From assembly GCA_040381075.1 (NCBI GenBank), contig JBEIHX010000002.1:181834-245833 (forward strand): DNA of 64,000 bases, written 5' to 3'. Positions 1-8,692 of the stretch are shown here, piece after piece. The translations under genes were made by a program, and so were the position numbers. Numbering within the stretch: position 1 is the stretch's first letter; every line of letters starts with the position of its first letter. The DNA is from JBEIHX01 sp040381075. GTDB taxonomy: Bacteria > Pseudomonadota > Alphaproteobacteria > Caulobacterales > Aquidulcibacteraceae. The notes under the pieces were generated by a model that ran no database searches, was not told the DNA's origin, and saw nothing but the letters and a program-made list of their open reading frames with translations.

Positions 1-874
1 CGCTCATATTGCGCAGGAAGAGATCGCGAACTTCTTCGGAGGCGCCCTTCAAGGCGAGGGCGAGCTGGGACTTGTCGATCGAGCGCAGAAGGGTCTGTAT
101 GCCGCCTGGATCGAGCTTTCTCAGATCGTCGAAGACGAACATCAATTGCCGGATCCGATCTGCAGAATCCTTGCTGCGCTCCTCAAGCATGGACAGAAAT
201 CTGGTTTCTGTCTGACGATCAAAGTTGTTGAATATCTCCGCCATGTGTTCGTGACTGTCGCGCTTGGAGGTGCGCGCCAGATTTGACATGAATTCAGTGC
301 GCAGGGTCTGCTCGATCTTATCAAGAATCTCGCGCTGCACCGGCTCCATCCGCAGCATTCGCGTCATGCATTCGATCGCAAATTCCTCAGGCAGCTCAGC
401 CAGCACCCGCGCAGCGTGATCATTTCGGATCTTCGACAGGATGACTGCGACTGTCTGGGGATACTCGTTCTTGAGATAGCTCGCCAGCATTGTCTCATTG
501 ACGTTGCCGAGCTTGTCCCACATCGTGCGGCCAGCCGGGCCGCGGATCTCCTCCATCACCTGCTCGACCTTTTCTGGCGGCAGAAAGGCAGTCAACAGAC
601 GTTGCGTCTGCTCGTAGCTGCCCATGATGGTTCCGGTGTTGGAGAAGCGGTCGACGAATTCGATGACGAGCTGCTCCACCACAGAGGAGCTGACGGTGCC
701 GAGATTGGACATGGCCTGCGAGATCTCCTTGATCTCCTGCTCGTCCATCATCTCCCACAGCTTGCCGGTCTGCTCTCCCAAAGCGAGCAGGATAACCGCG
801 ACCTTCTCGATGCCCTGAAGTTCGCTGGCGGTTTCGATAAGCCCCCGTTGGCTGGAAGATGAAGCGCGAGGCAT
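1..874 (-). CDS. fliG: flagellar motor switch protein FliG (3' end cut by window edge)
   Basis: The frame is open from an ATG at 874 to the left edge of the window, so the last part of the gene is missing. Translation begins MPRASSSSQRGLIETASELQ and continues with KVAVILLALGEQTGKLWEMM, the FliG N-terminal domain that binds FliF. The middle domain is visible (YLKNEYPQTVAVILSKI, the conserved ..EHPQTIA.. region), followed by the start of the C-terminal torque domain (MFVFDDLRKLD, the conserved ..MFVFED.. motif). FliG forms the cytoplasmic switch ring with FliM and FliN and contacts the MotA stator. The start lies 4 bases downstream of the fliF stop, which supports co-transcription and coupled translation. 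Identification is secure; only the length is unknown. Confidence 0.95.
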   Translation of the reverse strand, partial: MPRASSSSQRGLIETASELQGIEKVAVILLALGEQTGKLWEMMDEQEIKEISQAMSNLGTVSSSVVEQLVIEFVDRFSNTGTIMGSYEQTQRLLTAFLPPEKVEQVMEEIRGPAGRTMWDKLGNVNETMLASYLKNEYPQTVAVILSKIRNDHAARVLAELPEEFAIECMTRMLRMEPVQREILDKIEQTLRTEFMSNLARTSKRDSHEHMAEIFNNFDRQTETRFLSMLEERSKDSADRIRQLMFVFDDLRKLDPGGIQTLLRSIDKSQLALALKGASEEVRDLFLRNMS

Positions 875-878
875 GGGC

Positions 879-2519
879 TCAGGCCGCGTCGTTCATCATG
901 GCGCGAAGTATGTTCATGGACTGATCGGGATGCTGATCCACGACCTCCGCCACACGCTTGACGCTGGATGCTTTCACCTGCCCCTGAATGCGGGCGATAT
1001 CGATGCGCTCTTCCACCGCGCTTGGGGGAAGCGCGGCGAACTGGACATCCGCCCCAGCAGCGCCGGCCGGTGCGCCGAGCGCAGGCGCTCCCGCCACCCC
1101 AACGGCAGGCCCGGTCGGCGCGGCGGAGCCGCCACGCACCAGGCCCGTCACAAGCGGACGCAACACGAAGAACACAAGCGCGAGCGCCGCCAGAAGGAGC
1201 GCGCCGATTTCCGCGCCGCGCATCAGGTCGGAGGAGCGAAACTGGTCGAGCAGACCGGGGGGCTCCGCCACGGCGGGGTCTGCGTTGCGGGCGAAGCGGG
1301 TGTTGACAACAGTCACCTGGTCGCCGCGTTCTTCGCTGAACCCTATGGCCGATCGCACGAGCGCTTCGATCCGCTGCAGGTCCTGCTGGCTTCGCGGGGT
1401 GAAGGCGGGGGGAGCGCCCCCGGCGCCGGGCGTGACCACATCGTCGACAGCAACGGCGACAGACAGACGCTTGATGCGTCCCGTTTCGAAGACCTCGGTC
1501 TTCTTCACACTCGAGATATCGTAGGCGATGGTTTCCTGGGTCCGGGAGTTGTCATTCTGCGAAACAGGGGCGTCAGCCTGAGCAGCGGCGCCGCCTGGAA
1601 CATTCGCGGAGGCCGACACCCCGCCGGCCCCGTCGCGTTCCTGGCTTCGTCCCGTCTCCTCAACGGTTGTCTGCGAGCGCACGACCTGCCCGTCAGGATC
1701 GAACGTCTCGCTCTGCTGCGTCGTGCGGTTAAAGTCGAGGTCCGCCGACACCTGAACATTGGCCGCGCCTGGGCCGACCACACGCTCAACAATCTCCGTC
1801 ACGGTCTGCTTCAGCCGCGCTTCGACGGCGGCCTTGCGTTCGTCATAGGCAGCTCCAGCAGCCTCAACGCCCTCGGCGCCGGAGGCTATCAGGCGACCCT
1901 GTTCGTCAACAATGGTCACCCGCTCAGCCTTGAGCCCCGGCACCGCAGTGGCGACAAGATTACGGATCGAGCGGGCTTGGGTTTGCGACAACTGGCCGGT
2001 TGCCGTGCGCACGGTGATGGATGCGGAAGGATCGTCGCCTTCCCTGGTGAACAGACGACGCTCCGGCAGCACCAGCAGCACCTTGGCGGCCCGCATGCCG
2101 TCAAGCGACATGATGGTGCGCTCCAACTCCCCCTGAAGGGCGCGCACGCGGTTGATGTTCTGGACGAAGGAGGTCTGCCCGAGGGCGTCCTGTTTATCGA
2201 ATATCTCGTAGCCGACAGATCCCTTCCCGGGCAGTCCATCCGCGGCGAGCAACATCCGCGCGCGCCCGACGTCGCTGCGGGCCACGAAGATCGAGGAGCC
2301 GTCGCTGCGCAGCTGATAGGTGATGCCCGCCTGATCAAGCCGTTCGCTGACCGCGGCGGCTTCTTCAGCAGGCAGTTCCGCGTACAGGAGCGCCTGCTCC
2401 TCCCGGCCGATTCCGAACATGATGGCGAACAGCAGCGCCGCGACGAGGCCAGTGACCCCAAGCGCGGCGAGCAGGCGCACCGGGCCTGCCTGCGAGAGAA
2501 TGCGCGCGATCTGATCCAC
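879..2519 (-). CDS. fliF: flagellar MS-ring protein FliF
   Basis: A 546-residue protein, the usual FliF length. It has an N-terminal membrane helix (about residues 17-38), a periplasmic ring-building region with the typical YxxLPxxEAAAV and NINRVRALQGELERTI segments, a low-complexity periplasmic stretch, a second membrane helix (about 434-455) and a cytoplasmic FliG-binding tail ending near MNILRAMMNDAA. It oligomerises in the inner membrane as the base of the flagellum. The start is GTG (GTG GAT CAG ATC); I see no better ATG. fliG follows after 4 bases. Two related motif copies lie 20-105 bases upstream and may be regulator sites. Confidence 0.95.
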   Translation of the reverse strand: MDQIARILSQAGPVRLLAALGVTGLVAALLFAIMFGIGREEQALLYAELPAEEAAAVSERLDQAGITYQLRSDGSSIFVARSDVGRARMLLAADGLPGKGSVGYEIFDKQDALGQTSFVQNINRVRALQGELERTIMSLDGMRAAKVLLVLPERRLFTREGDDPSASITVRTATGQLSQTQARSIRNLVATAVPGLKAERVTIVDEQGRLIASGAEGVEAAGAAYDERKAAVEARLKQTVTEIVERVVGPGAANVQVSADLDFNRTTQQSETFDPDGQVVRSQTTVEETGRSQERDGAGGVSASANVPGGAAAQADAPVSQNDNSRTQETIAYDISSVKKTEVFETGRIKRLSVAVAVDDVVTPGAGGAPPAFTPRSQQDLQRIEALVRSAIGFSEERGDQVTVVNTRFARNADPAVAEPPGLLDQFRSSDLMRGAEIGALLLAALALVFFVLRPLVTGLVRGGSAAPTGPAVGVAGAPALGAPAGAAGADVQFAALPPSAVEERIDIARIQGQVKASSVKRVAEVVDQHPDQSMNILRAMMNDAA

Positions 2520-2541
2520 GGTGGCGCCCGAACCTGCCTAA

Positions 2542-2624
2542 CCCGGCAAGTTTTGCCTGCATGGATGTAAACGCAGCGTTACATTCGCGACGCTTCCGGC
2601 GACGACGCTGCAAATTTTGCCGGG
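2542..2624 (-). promoter_or_regulatory. paired ftr-like motifs upstream of fliF
   Basis: Two near-identical 15-base elements face each other: CCCGGCAAGTTTTGC at 2542-2556 and, on the opposite strand, CCCGGCAAAATTTGC at 2610-2624 (13 of 15 identical). The first extends into a GGCAA-N3-TTGCC palindrome when read on the minus strand. A third copy (CCCGGCAAGAAATGCC) lies upstream of fliK at 6975-6990. Placement only before flagellar operons suggests a binding site for a flagellar activator/repressor such as FlbD (whose ftr sites control fliF in Caulobacter). The motif is seen; the protein is inference. Confidence 0.5.
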
Positions 2625-2743
2625 TCAGGGCCAGTCATCCTCGCGTCATGCGGCGACTGGAAGGCCTGCAGCGCCGCTGGGCGACCTCGCTGGCGGCCGG
2701 ATCAGGGCTGCAACCGCCCCCTGATTCGGCCGAAGCGGTCGTT

Positions 2744-3013
2744 TCAGCGGTAGTCCTGCAACCTGGTCGTGCGCAGTCCGGCCAGGCCGTGGCGATCGAT
2801 GGCGCGCGTCCAGGCAAGGAACTCTTCAACTGAAATGCGATAGCGTGAGCACGCATCCTCCATGCTCAGGACGCCCCCCCGCACCGCCGCAATGACCTCC
2901 GCCTTGCGGCGCACAACCCATCGCCGGGTATCCGGCGGCGGCAGGTCCTCCAGCGTGATGGCGAATCCGCGCGTCCCCACGACATCCCCCATCGGCGCAT
3001 GCTGCTTCTGCAT
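2744..3013 (-). CDS. sciP: CtrA inhibitor SciP (DUF1153 family)
   Basis: An 89-residue protein starting MQKQHAPMGDVVGTRGFAIT. The core (TLEDLPPPDTRRWVVRRKAE, then AAVRGGVLSMEDACSRYRIS and FLAWTRAIDRHGLAGLRTTR) is the near-invariant DUF1153/SciP helix-turn-helix domain. In Caulobacter SciP binds CtrA and/or DNA in swarmer cells and blocks activation of CtrA targets, including flagellar and cell-cycle genes. The frame runs 40 codons further upstream, but the ATG at 3013 has an AAGGAG site 9 bases before it and matches the family start, so the shorter form is chosen. It lies between the flgE and fliF operons on the same strand. Confidence 0.9.
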   Translation of the reverse strand: MQKQHAPMGDVVGTRGFAITLEDLPPPDTRRWVVRRKAEVIAAVRGGVLSMEDACSRYRISVEEFLAWTRAIDRHGLAGLRTTRLQDYR

Positions 3014-3109
3014 GAGCGCTATCTCCTTCGTTAGGAAGAACGATAGCGTCAGAGACTTAAAAGAGCGCAAAGTAGTCCAGTCGCGACTGAGCAATAAATG
3101 TTGCAAGGC

Positions 3110-3139
3110 GGAGAGATGCGGTTTTTCCGACATCTCTCC
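3110..3139. repeat. inverted repeat between flgE and sciP
   Basis: GGAGAGATGCGG, then TTTTT, then CCGACATCTCTCC forms a 12-bp stem with one bulge. It sits in an unusually AT-rich stretch (about 3055-3191) downstream of the flgE stop and upstream of sciP. It could end the flgE transcript or be an operator for sciP. There is no T-run on the minus strand, so a classic terminator is not clear. Confidence 0.4.
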
Positions 3140-3191
3140 ACCAGGCGAGTTTTCAAATTTTTATTATTTATTTGTTTCTGATTAACTTGTA

Positions 3192-4541
3192 TTATCTCTT
3201 GATCCGGATCAGCTCCTCAAGCATTTCGTCTGCAGTGGTTATGATCCGCGCCGAGGCCGCATAGGCGCGCTGGGTAACGATCAGGCCAGTGAATTCGTTG
3301 GCGAGATCAACATTGGAGTTTTCAAGACTGCGGCTTTCGAAGGTGCCTGCGCCCGCGGTTCCGGCGGCCTTCATTGTGAACGCACCGGAATCGACGGTCG
3401 CGAGATAGGCTGACCCGCTCAGCCCGAAGAGGCCGTTGGGATTGGCGAACGTCGCCATCGGCACCTGATAGACGCGCCGCGAAAGACCGTTGTCGAACAG
3501 CGCGGTCACGAAGCCGTCTTTGTCCACCTCAAGCCCGGTGAGATTGCCAAGCACGGCGCCATTGACGGTTGTCGACAGCAGCACCGAGTCCGCATCGAAT
3601 TGGGTGATACCGCCCGGATCTGACGAAGATCCGAGCACGAGCGAGAGTGTCTGCGCGCCGACGCCCTCCGAGCCGGCCCACCGAACGCCAGAGGAGGCGG
3701 TCGAAGCCCCGATCGCCACGCTGGTTGGCAGGGTCGAAGTTGCAGTGTTGATGCGGCCCTGGGCGGTGAAGGAAATGTTTCCAGATGCGATCAGCCCGTT
3801 CGCCGCGCCAGCGATGTCGGCTGCAGGCTGGACATAGAGTTCCGCCGCCCATTGATTGGTCCCGGTCTTGAGGAACGACCAGTTGAGCGTGCGCACGCCG
3901 CCCAGCGAATCGAAAATCTGCACGCTGCGTTGGAAGTCCGGCGTCACTGCGCCAGACGCCATCTGCCCGACGGCATAGGCCGCGCCCGCTGGCGAGACAG
4001 GCGTTGACGCCCTCAGATTTGCATTGAATGCAATGCGGGACGTCGCCTCGGCTGCGCCCCCGACATCGTTGGTGTTGATCGTGTCAAGACCCGACAGATC
4101 AGACGGGTTGGCAAGAACGCTGCCATCCGCCTGAACCGGCCAGCCCTGCAGATAATAACCGGCCGAATTGCGCAGATAGCCCTGCGGATCAGGAACGAAG
4201 GCCCCAGCCCTGGTGAAGTAGTAGGGGTCAGAACTCGTGAGGCCCTGCGCCTTGTCTGTAACGACAAAGAAGCCAGCTCCAGAAATCGACAGATCCGTCG
4301 CTGACCCTGTCACCTGCAGAACTCCCGGGCGATCGACCAGCTGACGCGCGGCCGCCTTGACGCCGCCAGCAGAATATCCAACCAGCCGGGTGTCCGATTT
4401 GACCAATGACGCAAAGTCATTGATCGAGCGCTTGTAACCAACAGTGTTGACGTTGGCGATGTTGTCCGAAATTACGGCCAGCGCATTTGAGTTTGAGTTG
4501 AGCGCCGCAGCGCCAGCCAGCATCGCTGAGTTGATAGACAT
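3192..4541 (-). CDS. flgE: flagellar hook protein FlgE
   Basis: 449 residues beginning MSINSAMLAGAAALNSNSNA, the FlgE N-terminal heptad helix, followed by ISDNIANVNTVGYKR, the flagellar rod/hook signature. The C-terminus SRSLENSNVDLANEFTGLIV ...MLEELIRIKR is the matching terminal coiled-coil segment of hook proteins. FlgE subunits polymerise into the external hook that joins the basal body to the filament; they are exported through the flagellar type III apparatus. The frame is open 49 codons upstream, but the ATG at 4541 has an AAGGGGAAA site and the conserved N-terminus, so it is preferred. The gene follows flgD after 88 bases and is the last of fliK-flgD-flgE. Confidence 0.95.
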   Translation of the reverse strand: MSINSAMLAGAAALNSNSNALAVISDNIANVNTVGYKRSINDFASLVKSDTRLVGYSAGGVKAAARQLVDRPGVLQVTGSATDLSISGAGFFVVTDKAQGLTSSDPYYFTRAGAFVPDPQGYLRNSAGYYLQGWPVQADGSVLANPSDLSGLDTINTNDVGGAAEATSRIAFNANLRASTPVSPAGAAYAVGQMASGAVTPDFQRSVQIFDSLGGVRTLNWSFLKTGTNQWAAELYVQPAADIAGAANGLIASGNISFTAQGRINTATSTLPTSVAIGASTASSGVRWAGSEGVGAQTLSLVLGSSSDPGGITQFDADSVLLSTTVNGAVLGNLTGLEVDKDGFVTALFDNGLSRRVYQVPMATFANPNGLFGLSGSAYLATVDSGAFTMKAAGTAGAGTFESRSLENSNVDLANEFTGLIVTQRAYAASARIITTADEMLEELIRIKR

Positions 4542-4629
4542 AGCTCGTTTTTCCCCTTGCCTGGTGCGATTGTCGTGAAGCGCTTTTGCGCGTGCCATGC
4601 GGATCTCTTCTTGATCCGCTTTAAGCCTG

Positions 4630-5277
4630 TCAGTTGGATGAGATCCGGCGCACGTCACTGTAAGAGATGCGTCCGGCGGATGTCTCAAGAAGCGCCTGTC
4701 GACCCGAGAGATCGACGCCGTTCACCCGCGCTACGACGCTGATGCGGGCCGACACCGCACTGCCGGCTTCATCCTGGGCTGAGACAGCAAGCGTGTAGGC
4801 TCCTGGCGGCATGATGCGACCTGTGGCGTCACGTCCGTCCCAGGCGAAGGTCTGGCTGTCAGTCCCGCCGGCTGTTTGGCGGCGCGCGACAACCCGCCCC
4901 TGAGCATCACGCACGCTCACCTCGGCGCGCGCCGCCGCCTTGTCGAGACGATAGGTCCAGGTCCCACCCGAACCGTCGGAGGTGATGGTGTTGGTGTTGG
5001 CCGTCACGGTCTTGTCCATCAGGGAGATCGCCGCCGTGTTCGCCGCTGCGGTTTGCAGGCTGATCAGCGATTCCAGCTGGGTGTTGGTCTGCATCTGCTG
5101 CTCGACCCCGGTGAAATCGACCAATTGCTTGGTCCATTCGTTGGCGTCCATGGGCGAGAGAGGATCCTGGTTCTGCAGCTGCGTCGTCAGCAGGGTGAGA
5201 AAATTGTCAAATGTCTCGGCGATACGGGTGCGCGCCTGGGTCGAGGCGGCTGCGGAAACGGGTTGGATCGACGTCAT
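4630..5277 (-). CDS. flgD: flagellar hook capping/assembly protein FlgD
   Basis: 215 residues. The N-terminus contains FDNFLTLLTTQLQNQDPLSP and NEWTKQLVDFTGVEQQMQTN, the strongly conserved FlgD scaffold region; the rest forms the FlgD Ig-like/tudor domains (DGRDATGRIMPPGAYTL). FlgD caps the growing hook and guides FlgE insertion. ATG at 5277 is preferred over the in-frame TTG two codons upstream because GGGAG lies 8 bases before the ATG. Twelve bases separate it from the fliK stop, indicating an operon. Confidence 0.93.
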   Translation of the reverse strand: MTSIQPVSAAASTQARTRIAETFDNFLTLLTTQLQNQDPLSPMDANEWTKQLVDFTGVEQQMQTNTQLESLISLQTAAANTAAISLMDKTVTANTNTITSDGSGGTWTYRLDKAAARAEVSVRDAQGRVVARRQTAGGTDSQTFAWDGRDATGRIMPPGAYTLAVSAQDEAGSAVSARISVVARVNGVDLSGRQALLETSAGRISYSDVRRISSN

Positions 5278-5289
5278 ATGCAAAACTCC

Positions 5290-6798
5290 CTACGCCCAGA
5301 TATCCAGGCGCGCCTTGCGCCAGCGTTCAGCAATGGGACCGATTTCCTGAACGGTCTCCTCGCCGTCATTGCCCGCCCCCTGGCCATAGCGGTTTGGCCG
5401 GTGCTCAAGCTGTTCATGTCCGCCGGCCCAGCCGCCGGTCCCCGAATCCGCCGCGAGTCGGAACGAAATGGCGTCTGCGGAAAGTTTGAGCCCGAGATCG
5501 GCGAACGCACGCTCCAGTTCACGCGACGCGCGGATCATGTCGCCAAGGGTGTCCGGGCGCTGCACGGTGATCGTGGCCCTGGCATCTCCCTCACCGCCAA
5601 TCTCGAGCTTGGCTTCGATCCAGCCGAGCTCGGGCGGTGAGATGCGAAACTCAAAACTTGTCGCCCCCCCGTCCGCTGATTTCACAAGCCGTCCCGCCAT
5701 TGCAGCGAGAACCGGCGCTGCGCTTCGCGCGACGCCCGCCCCGGCCTGCTCCGGCGCATCGGGTGTCTGCGCCGCCTCGATCCTGGCTGCCTCGCCCGTC
5801 GCCGGCGGATCAACGGGACTGGCCGCGCCACCTGGGTCTGACGCGCCCGATTGCGTGGCGTCCTGGTCATCACGGCGCTGCAGGACCTGAGCGACCGCGC
5901 TGACAAGCGCCTGCGCACCGTGCTGATTGTGTGTGGTCCCGCCGGACGAGGGCGCCGCAGAGGCCCGCAGTTCCGCCTCACCGCCATCGCCGCGGTTGCG
6001 TCTGCCCGGCTCGCCGGCTGGGCCGTGGGCGGCGGCCGCGTGCTGCATAGCCGCCGCCAGGCCAGTGATGTTCAACACGCCTGCGCCGTTCGCGGCAGGG
6101 CCGCCAGGACCGGCCTTGGCGTCAGACGCGCCCGCCTCGGCAGGTGCGCTCGGCGACCCAACGGCTCCGGACGCAGCGACATGCAGGCTGCCTGGAGGCA
6201 CAGCGGACAGGAGTCCACTCCCAGGGGGCCGCGCCCCGGCGGCTGTCTCGCGCGCGCCCCCCCCCGCCACCGGCCCCGTTGCTTGATCATCTGCCTGCTG
6301 GCCAGCCTCAGCCGGCTGCACGCCTGCGCCGGTGTCGCCGACATTGCGTGTCGTCCCCGCCTGCGCGCCGGGCGGTCCAGGGTCTGCGGGCTTCACCCAT
6401 GTCGTGGACCGGTCTGTCGTCAGGATCCCGTTCGGGCCGGCGTCTGGCGCGACAAGACCCTCGCTCCCAGGCGAGGGGGCTCCGGCAACGCCAGACCCTG
6501 ACGCGCAGGGCTGAGTGTCGCGTGGCGCTGGGGCGAGCAGACCGGCAAAGAGAAGCGGTGCTGCAACCATCTGGAGAGAGGTGGGCGCGTCGGGTGAAAC
6601 ACCCCGCTTGGAGTCGTTTGCCGGTTCGGATGGGCCGTCCTGCGGCGACGCCGCCTGCGATGTCTGGCCGGCCTCGTCGTCCGCGCTCAGCGCAGCCGCC
6701 AGGGCGATTCCAAATCCGGGGTCGGCCGCAGAGCCGGACGCCGATCCTGTCGGACAGGCGCTCTGCGGTGTCTGTGTGCTGATCCGCAAGGCCGACAT
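5290..6798 (-). CDS. fliK: flagellar hook-length control protein FliK
   Basis: About 502 residues. The first 380 are low-complexity Ala/Gly/Pro/Asp-rich, as in other FliK molecular rulers. The C-terminal Flg_hook domain is recognisable (SFEFRISPPELGWIEAKLEI, then TITVQRPDTLGDMIRASREL and LGLKLSADAISF). FliK is secreted during hook growth and switches export specificity once the hook is complete. The start MSALRISTQT at 6798 has GGAAG 8 bases upstream; a longer frame exists to 6870 but lacks support. First gene of the fliK-flgD-flgE operon. Confidence 0.88.
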   Translation of the reverse strand: MSALRISTQTPQSACPTGSASGSAADPGFGIALAAALSADDEAGQTSQAASPQDGPSEPANDSKRGVSPDAPTSLQMVAAPLLFAGLLAPAPRDTQPCASGSGVAGAPSPGSEGLVAPDAGPNGILTTDRSTTWVKPADPGPPGAQAGTTRNVGDTGAGVQPAEAGQQADDQATGPVAGGGARETAAGARPPGSGLLSAVPPGSLHVAASGAVGSPSAPAEAGASDAKAGPGGPAANGAGVLNITGLAAAMQHAAAAHGPAGEPGRRNRGDGGEAELRASAAPSSGGTTHNQHGAQALVSAVAQVLQRRDDQDATQSGASDPGGAASPVDPPATGEAARIEAAQTPDAPEQAGAGVARSAAPVLAAMAGRLVKSADGGATSFEFRISPPELGWIEAKLEIGGEGDARATITVQRPDTLGDMIRASRELERAFADLGLKLSADAISFRLAADSGTGGWAGGHEQLEHRPNRYGQGAGNDGEETVQEIGPIAERWRKARLDIWA

Positions 6799-7113
6799 GC
6801 CAGGCGCTTCCTTTCCGTCGAGGCTCCCGGGCGCAGGTGACCGCTCGGGAGGACGCAGAGAGCAGCGCAAGGATCACGCCATGACGTTTCTGCCCCAAAT
6901 AATTGTTTTTAGTGATTTATTTTGTGGGGCTGGGCGGCATCAAGGCGAAGCCTGCCCGGCAGATCGGGTCAGGACCCGGCAAGAAATGCCAGACGTGGAG
7001 ACCAACTGATCGCCCTGGCCACAGCCGCAGCGCCAAGACAGGCGCGCGCCGGCACGGCGGCGATGCGGCCCCCGCACGACGCAATCGCTGCGGGCCCGGT
7101 ACACCGTGACAGG
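6799..7113. promoter_or_regulatory. fliK upstream region with one ftr-like motif
   Basis: 315 bases between the fliK start and the ftsZ stop. An AT-rich block (about 6897-6925) could hold the fliK promoter. CCCGGCAAGAAATGCC at 6975-6990 is a third copy of the motif found twice before fliF. I found no convincing gene and no clear -24/-12 sigma-54 promoter. Confidence 0.45.
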
Positions 7114-8499
7114 TTATCTCATCTGCCGGCGAAGAAACTCGGGGATTTCAAGATCGTCATCCGCCGCGGGCGCGCCGTTGCGAGGCGGCGTGTCGCGCGA
7201 CGCCTCGGGAGCCTGACGACGCCAGCCGAACAGATTGCGTGGGGGCCTGCCAGCTTCGCGGGGATCGTATGGATCGCGTGGCGGCGATGCCCCGACGCGG
7301 GGCGGCAGCAGGTCCGGAGCTGAGGTGATGATGCTTGAGCGGGCTTCGCCATTCGAGCCCGGCCAGGAGGCTCGCTCGGATGGGATTTGCGTCTGCCTGG
7401 TGAGCGTGTCGGCGTCATCGGCGTCACGCATGACTGTCGCGACCCGGTGCAGCACGCTGGACGCAACCTCATTTGGATCAGAGCTTGAGGGCCGACGGAC
7501 CGGCGCCTGAACCGGGCCCGGCGGCGGCTGGTGGAGTGCTTCGCGCGTGATGCCGGTCGCAACGACGGAGACGCGCATGCGCCCCTCCATTCGCTCGTCG
7601 AAGGTTGAGCCGAGGATGATGTTTGCGTGCGGGTCAACTTCTGACCGGATGAAATTCGCAGCCTCATCGACCTCATAGAGCGTCATGTCGAAGCCGCCGG
7701 TGATGTTGATCAACACGCCCCTGGCGCCCTTCATGGAGGCGTCATCGAGCAGGGGGTTGGTGATCGCGCCCTGGGCCGCCTCAATCGCGCGGTGGGCGCC
7801 CTTGCCCTCGCCGGACCCCATCATCGCCTTGCCCATCTCAGCCATCACGGTGCGCACATCCGCGAAATCAAGATTGATAAGTCCGGGCATGACCATCAGA
7901 TCGGTGACGCCGCGCACGCCGGCGTACAGCACCTGGTCGGCCATGCTGAAGGCTTTGGCGAACGTCGTCTTCTCGTCGGCAAGACGAAACAGATTCTGGT
8001 TCGGCACCACGATGAGGGTGTCGACATGCTTCTCAAGTTCAATGATGCCCTGTTCGGCGACCAGCATGCGGCGCTGGCCCTCGAACTGGAACGGCTTCGT
8101 GACGACCCCAATGGTGAGGATCCCGCGCTCGCGCGCCGTGCGGGCGATGACGGGCGCTGCCCCCGTTCCCGTGCCCCCCCCCATGCCGGCGGCGATAAAA
8201 ACCAGATGAGCCCCGGAGAGATGTCCATTGATCTCATCCAGGGATTCCTCGGCGGCGGCCATGCCGATCTCGGGCCGCGCCCCGGCCCCAAGACCCTCAG
8301 TTGTCTGCAGGCCAAGCTGGATCCTGTGTTGCGCCTTCGACAGGGCCAGCGCCTGCGCATCGGTATTGGCGACGATGAACTCCACGCCTTTCAACTCGGC
8401 GTCGATCATGTTGTTGACCGCATTGCCGCCAGCCCCGCCGACGCCGAACACGACGATGCGCGGCTTCAGTTCCTGTATGGTCTTTGTGTGCGTGGGCAT
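7114..8499 (-). CDS. ftsZ: cell division protein FtsZ
   Basis: 461 residues. The GTPase core is complete: VVFGVGGAGGNAVNNM (nucleotide binding), AAGMGGGTGTGAAPVIA (tubulin signature) and the T7 synergy loop NLDFADVRTVM that supplies the catalytic aspartates. A roughly 120-residue disordered linker follows, then the conserved tail DDDLEIPEFLRRQMR that binds FtsA and other membrane anchors. It polymerises into the Z-ring at midcell. ATG at 8499 is chosen over a TTG two codons upstream. It is the last gene of ddl-ftsQ-ftsA-ftsZ, with 193 bases between it and ftsA that may carry its own promoter. Confidence 0.97.
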   Translation of the reverse strand: MPTHTKTIQELKPRIVVFGVGGAGGNAVNNMIDAELKGVEFIVANTDAQALALSKAQHRIQLGLQTTEGLGAGARPEIGMAAAEESLDEINGHLSGAHLVFIAAGMGGGTGTGAAPVIARTARERGILTIGVVTKPFQFEGQRRMLVAEQGIIELEKHVDTLIVVPNQNLFRLADEKTTFAKAFSMADQVLYAGVRGVTDLMVMPGLINLDFADVRTVMAEMGKAMMGSGEGKGAHRAIEAAQGAITNPLLDDASMKGARGVLINITGGFDMTLYEVDEAANFIRSEVDPHANIILGSTFDERMEGRMRVSVVATGITREALHQPPPGPVQAPVRRPSSSDPNEVASSVLHRVATVMRDADDADTLTRQTQIPSERASWPGSNGEARSSIITSAPDLLPPRVGASPPRDPYDPREAGRPPRNLFGWRRQAPEASRDTPPRNGAPAADDDLEIPEFLRRQMR

Positions 8500-8692
8500 G
8501 CGCAAACCGGCTCCATTGGGTGCGGCGCGAAGAACAGGCGGACCGCGACCTTCGGCCCGCCTTCTTACTGCATGTTTAACATGGTGGCGCGAGTCTTAAA
8601 ATTTGATCCAGATCTTGCAAAAAACGCCGCGGGCGGAAAGCCGCGACAGCAAAGCCGCGACATCCCCGGCGCATGCGCCGCCGGACCCGCCT

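Noticed and set aside
873..2570. 565-codon plus-strand open frame
   Set aside because: Exactly antisense to fliF; Arg/Gly/His-rich translation typical of GC-rich shadow frames, no RBS or family.
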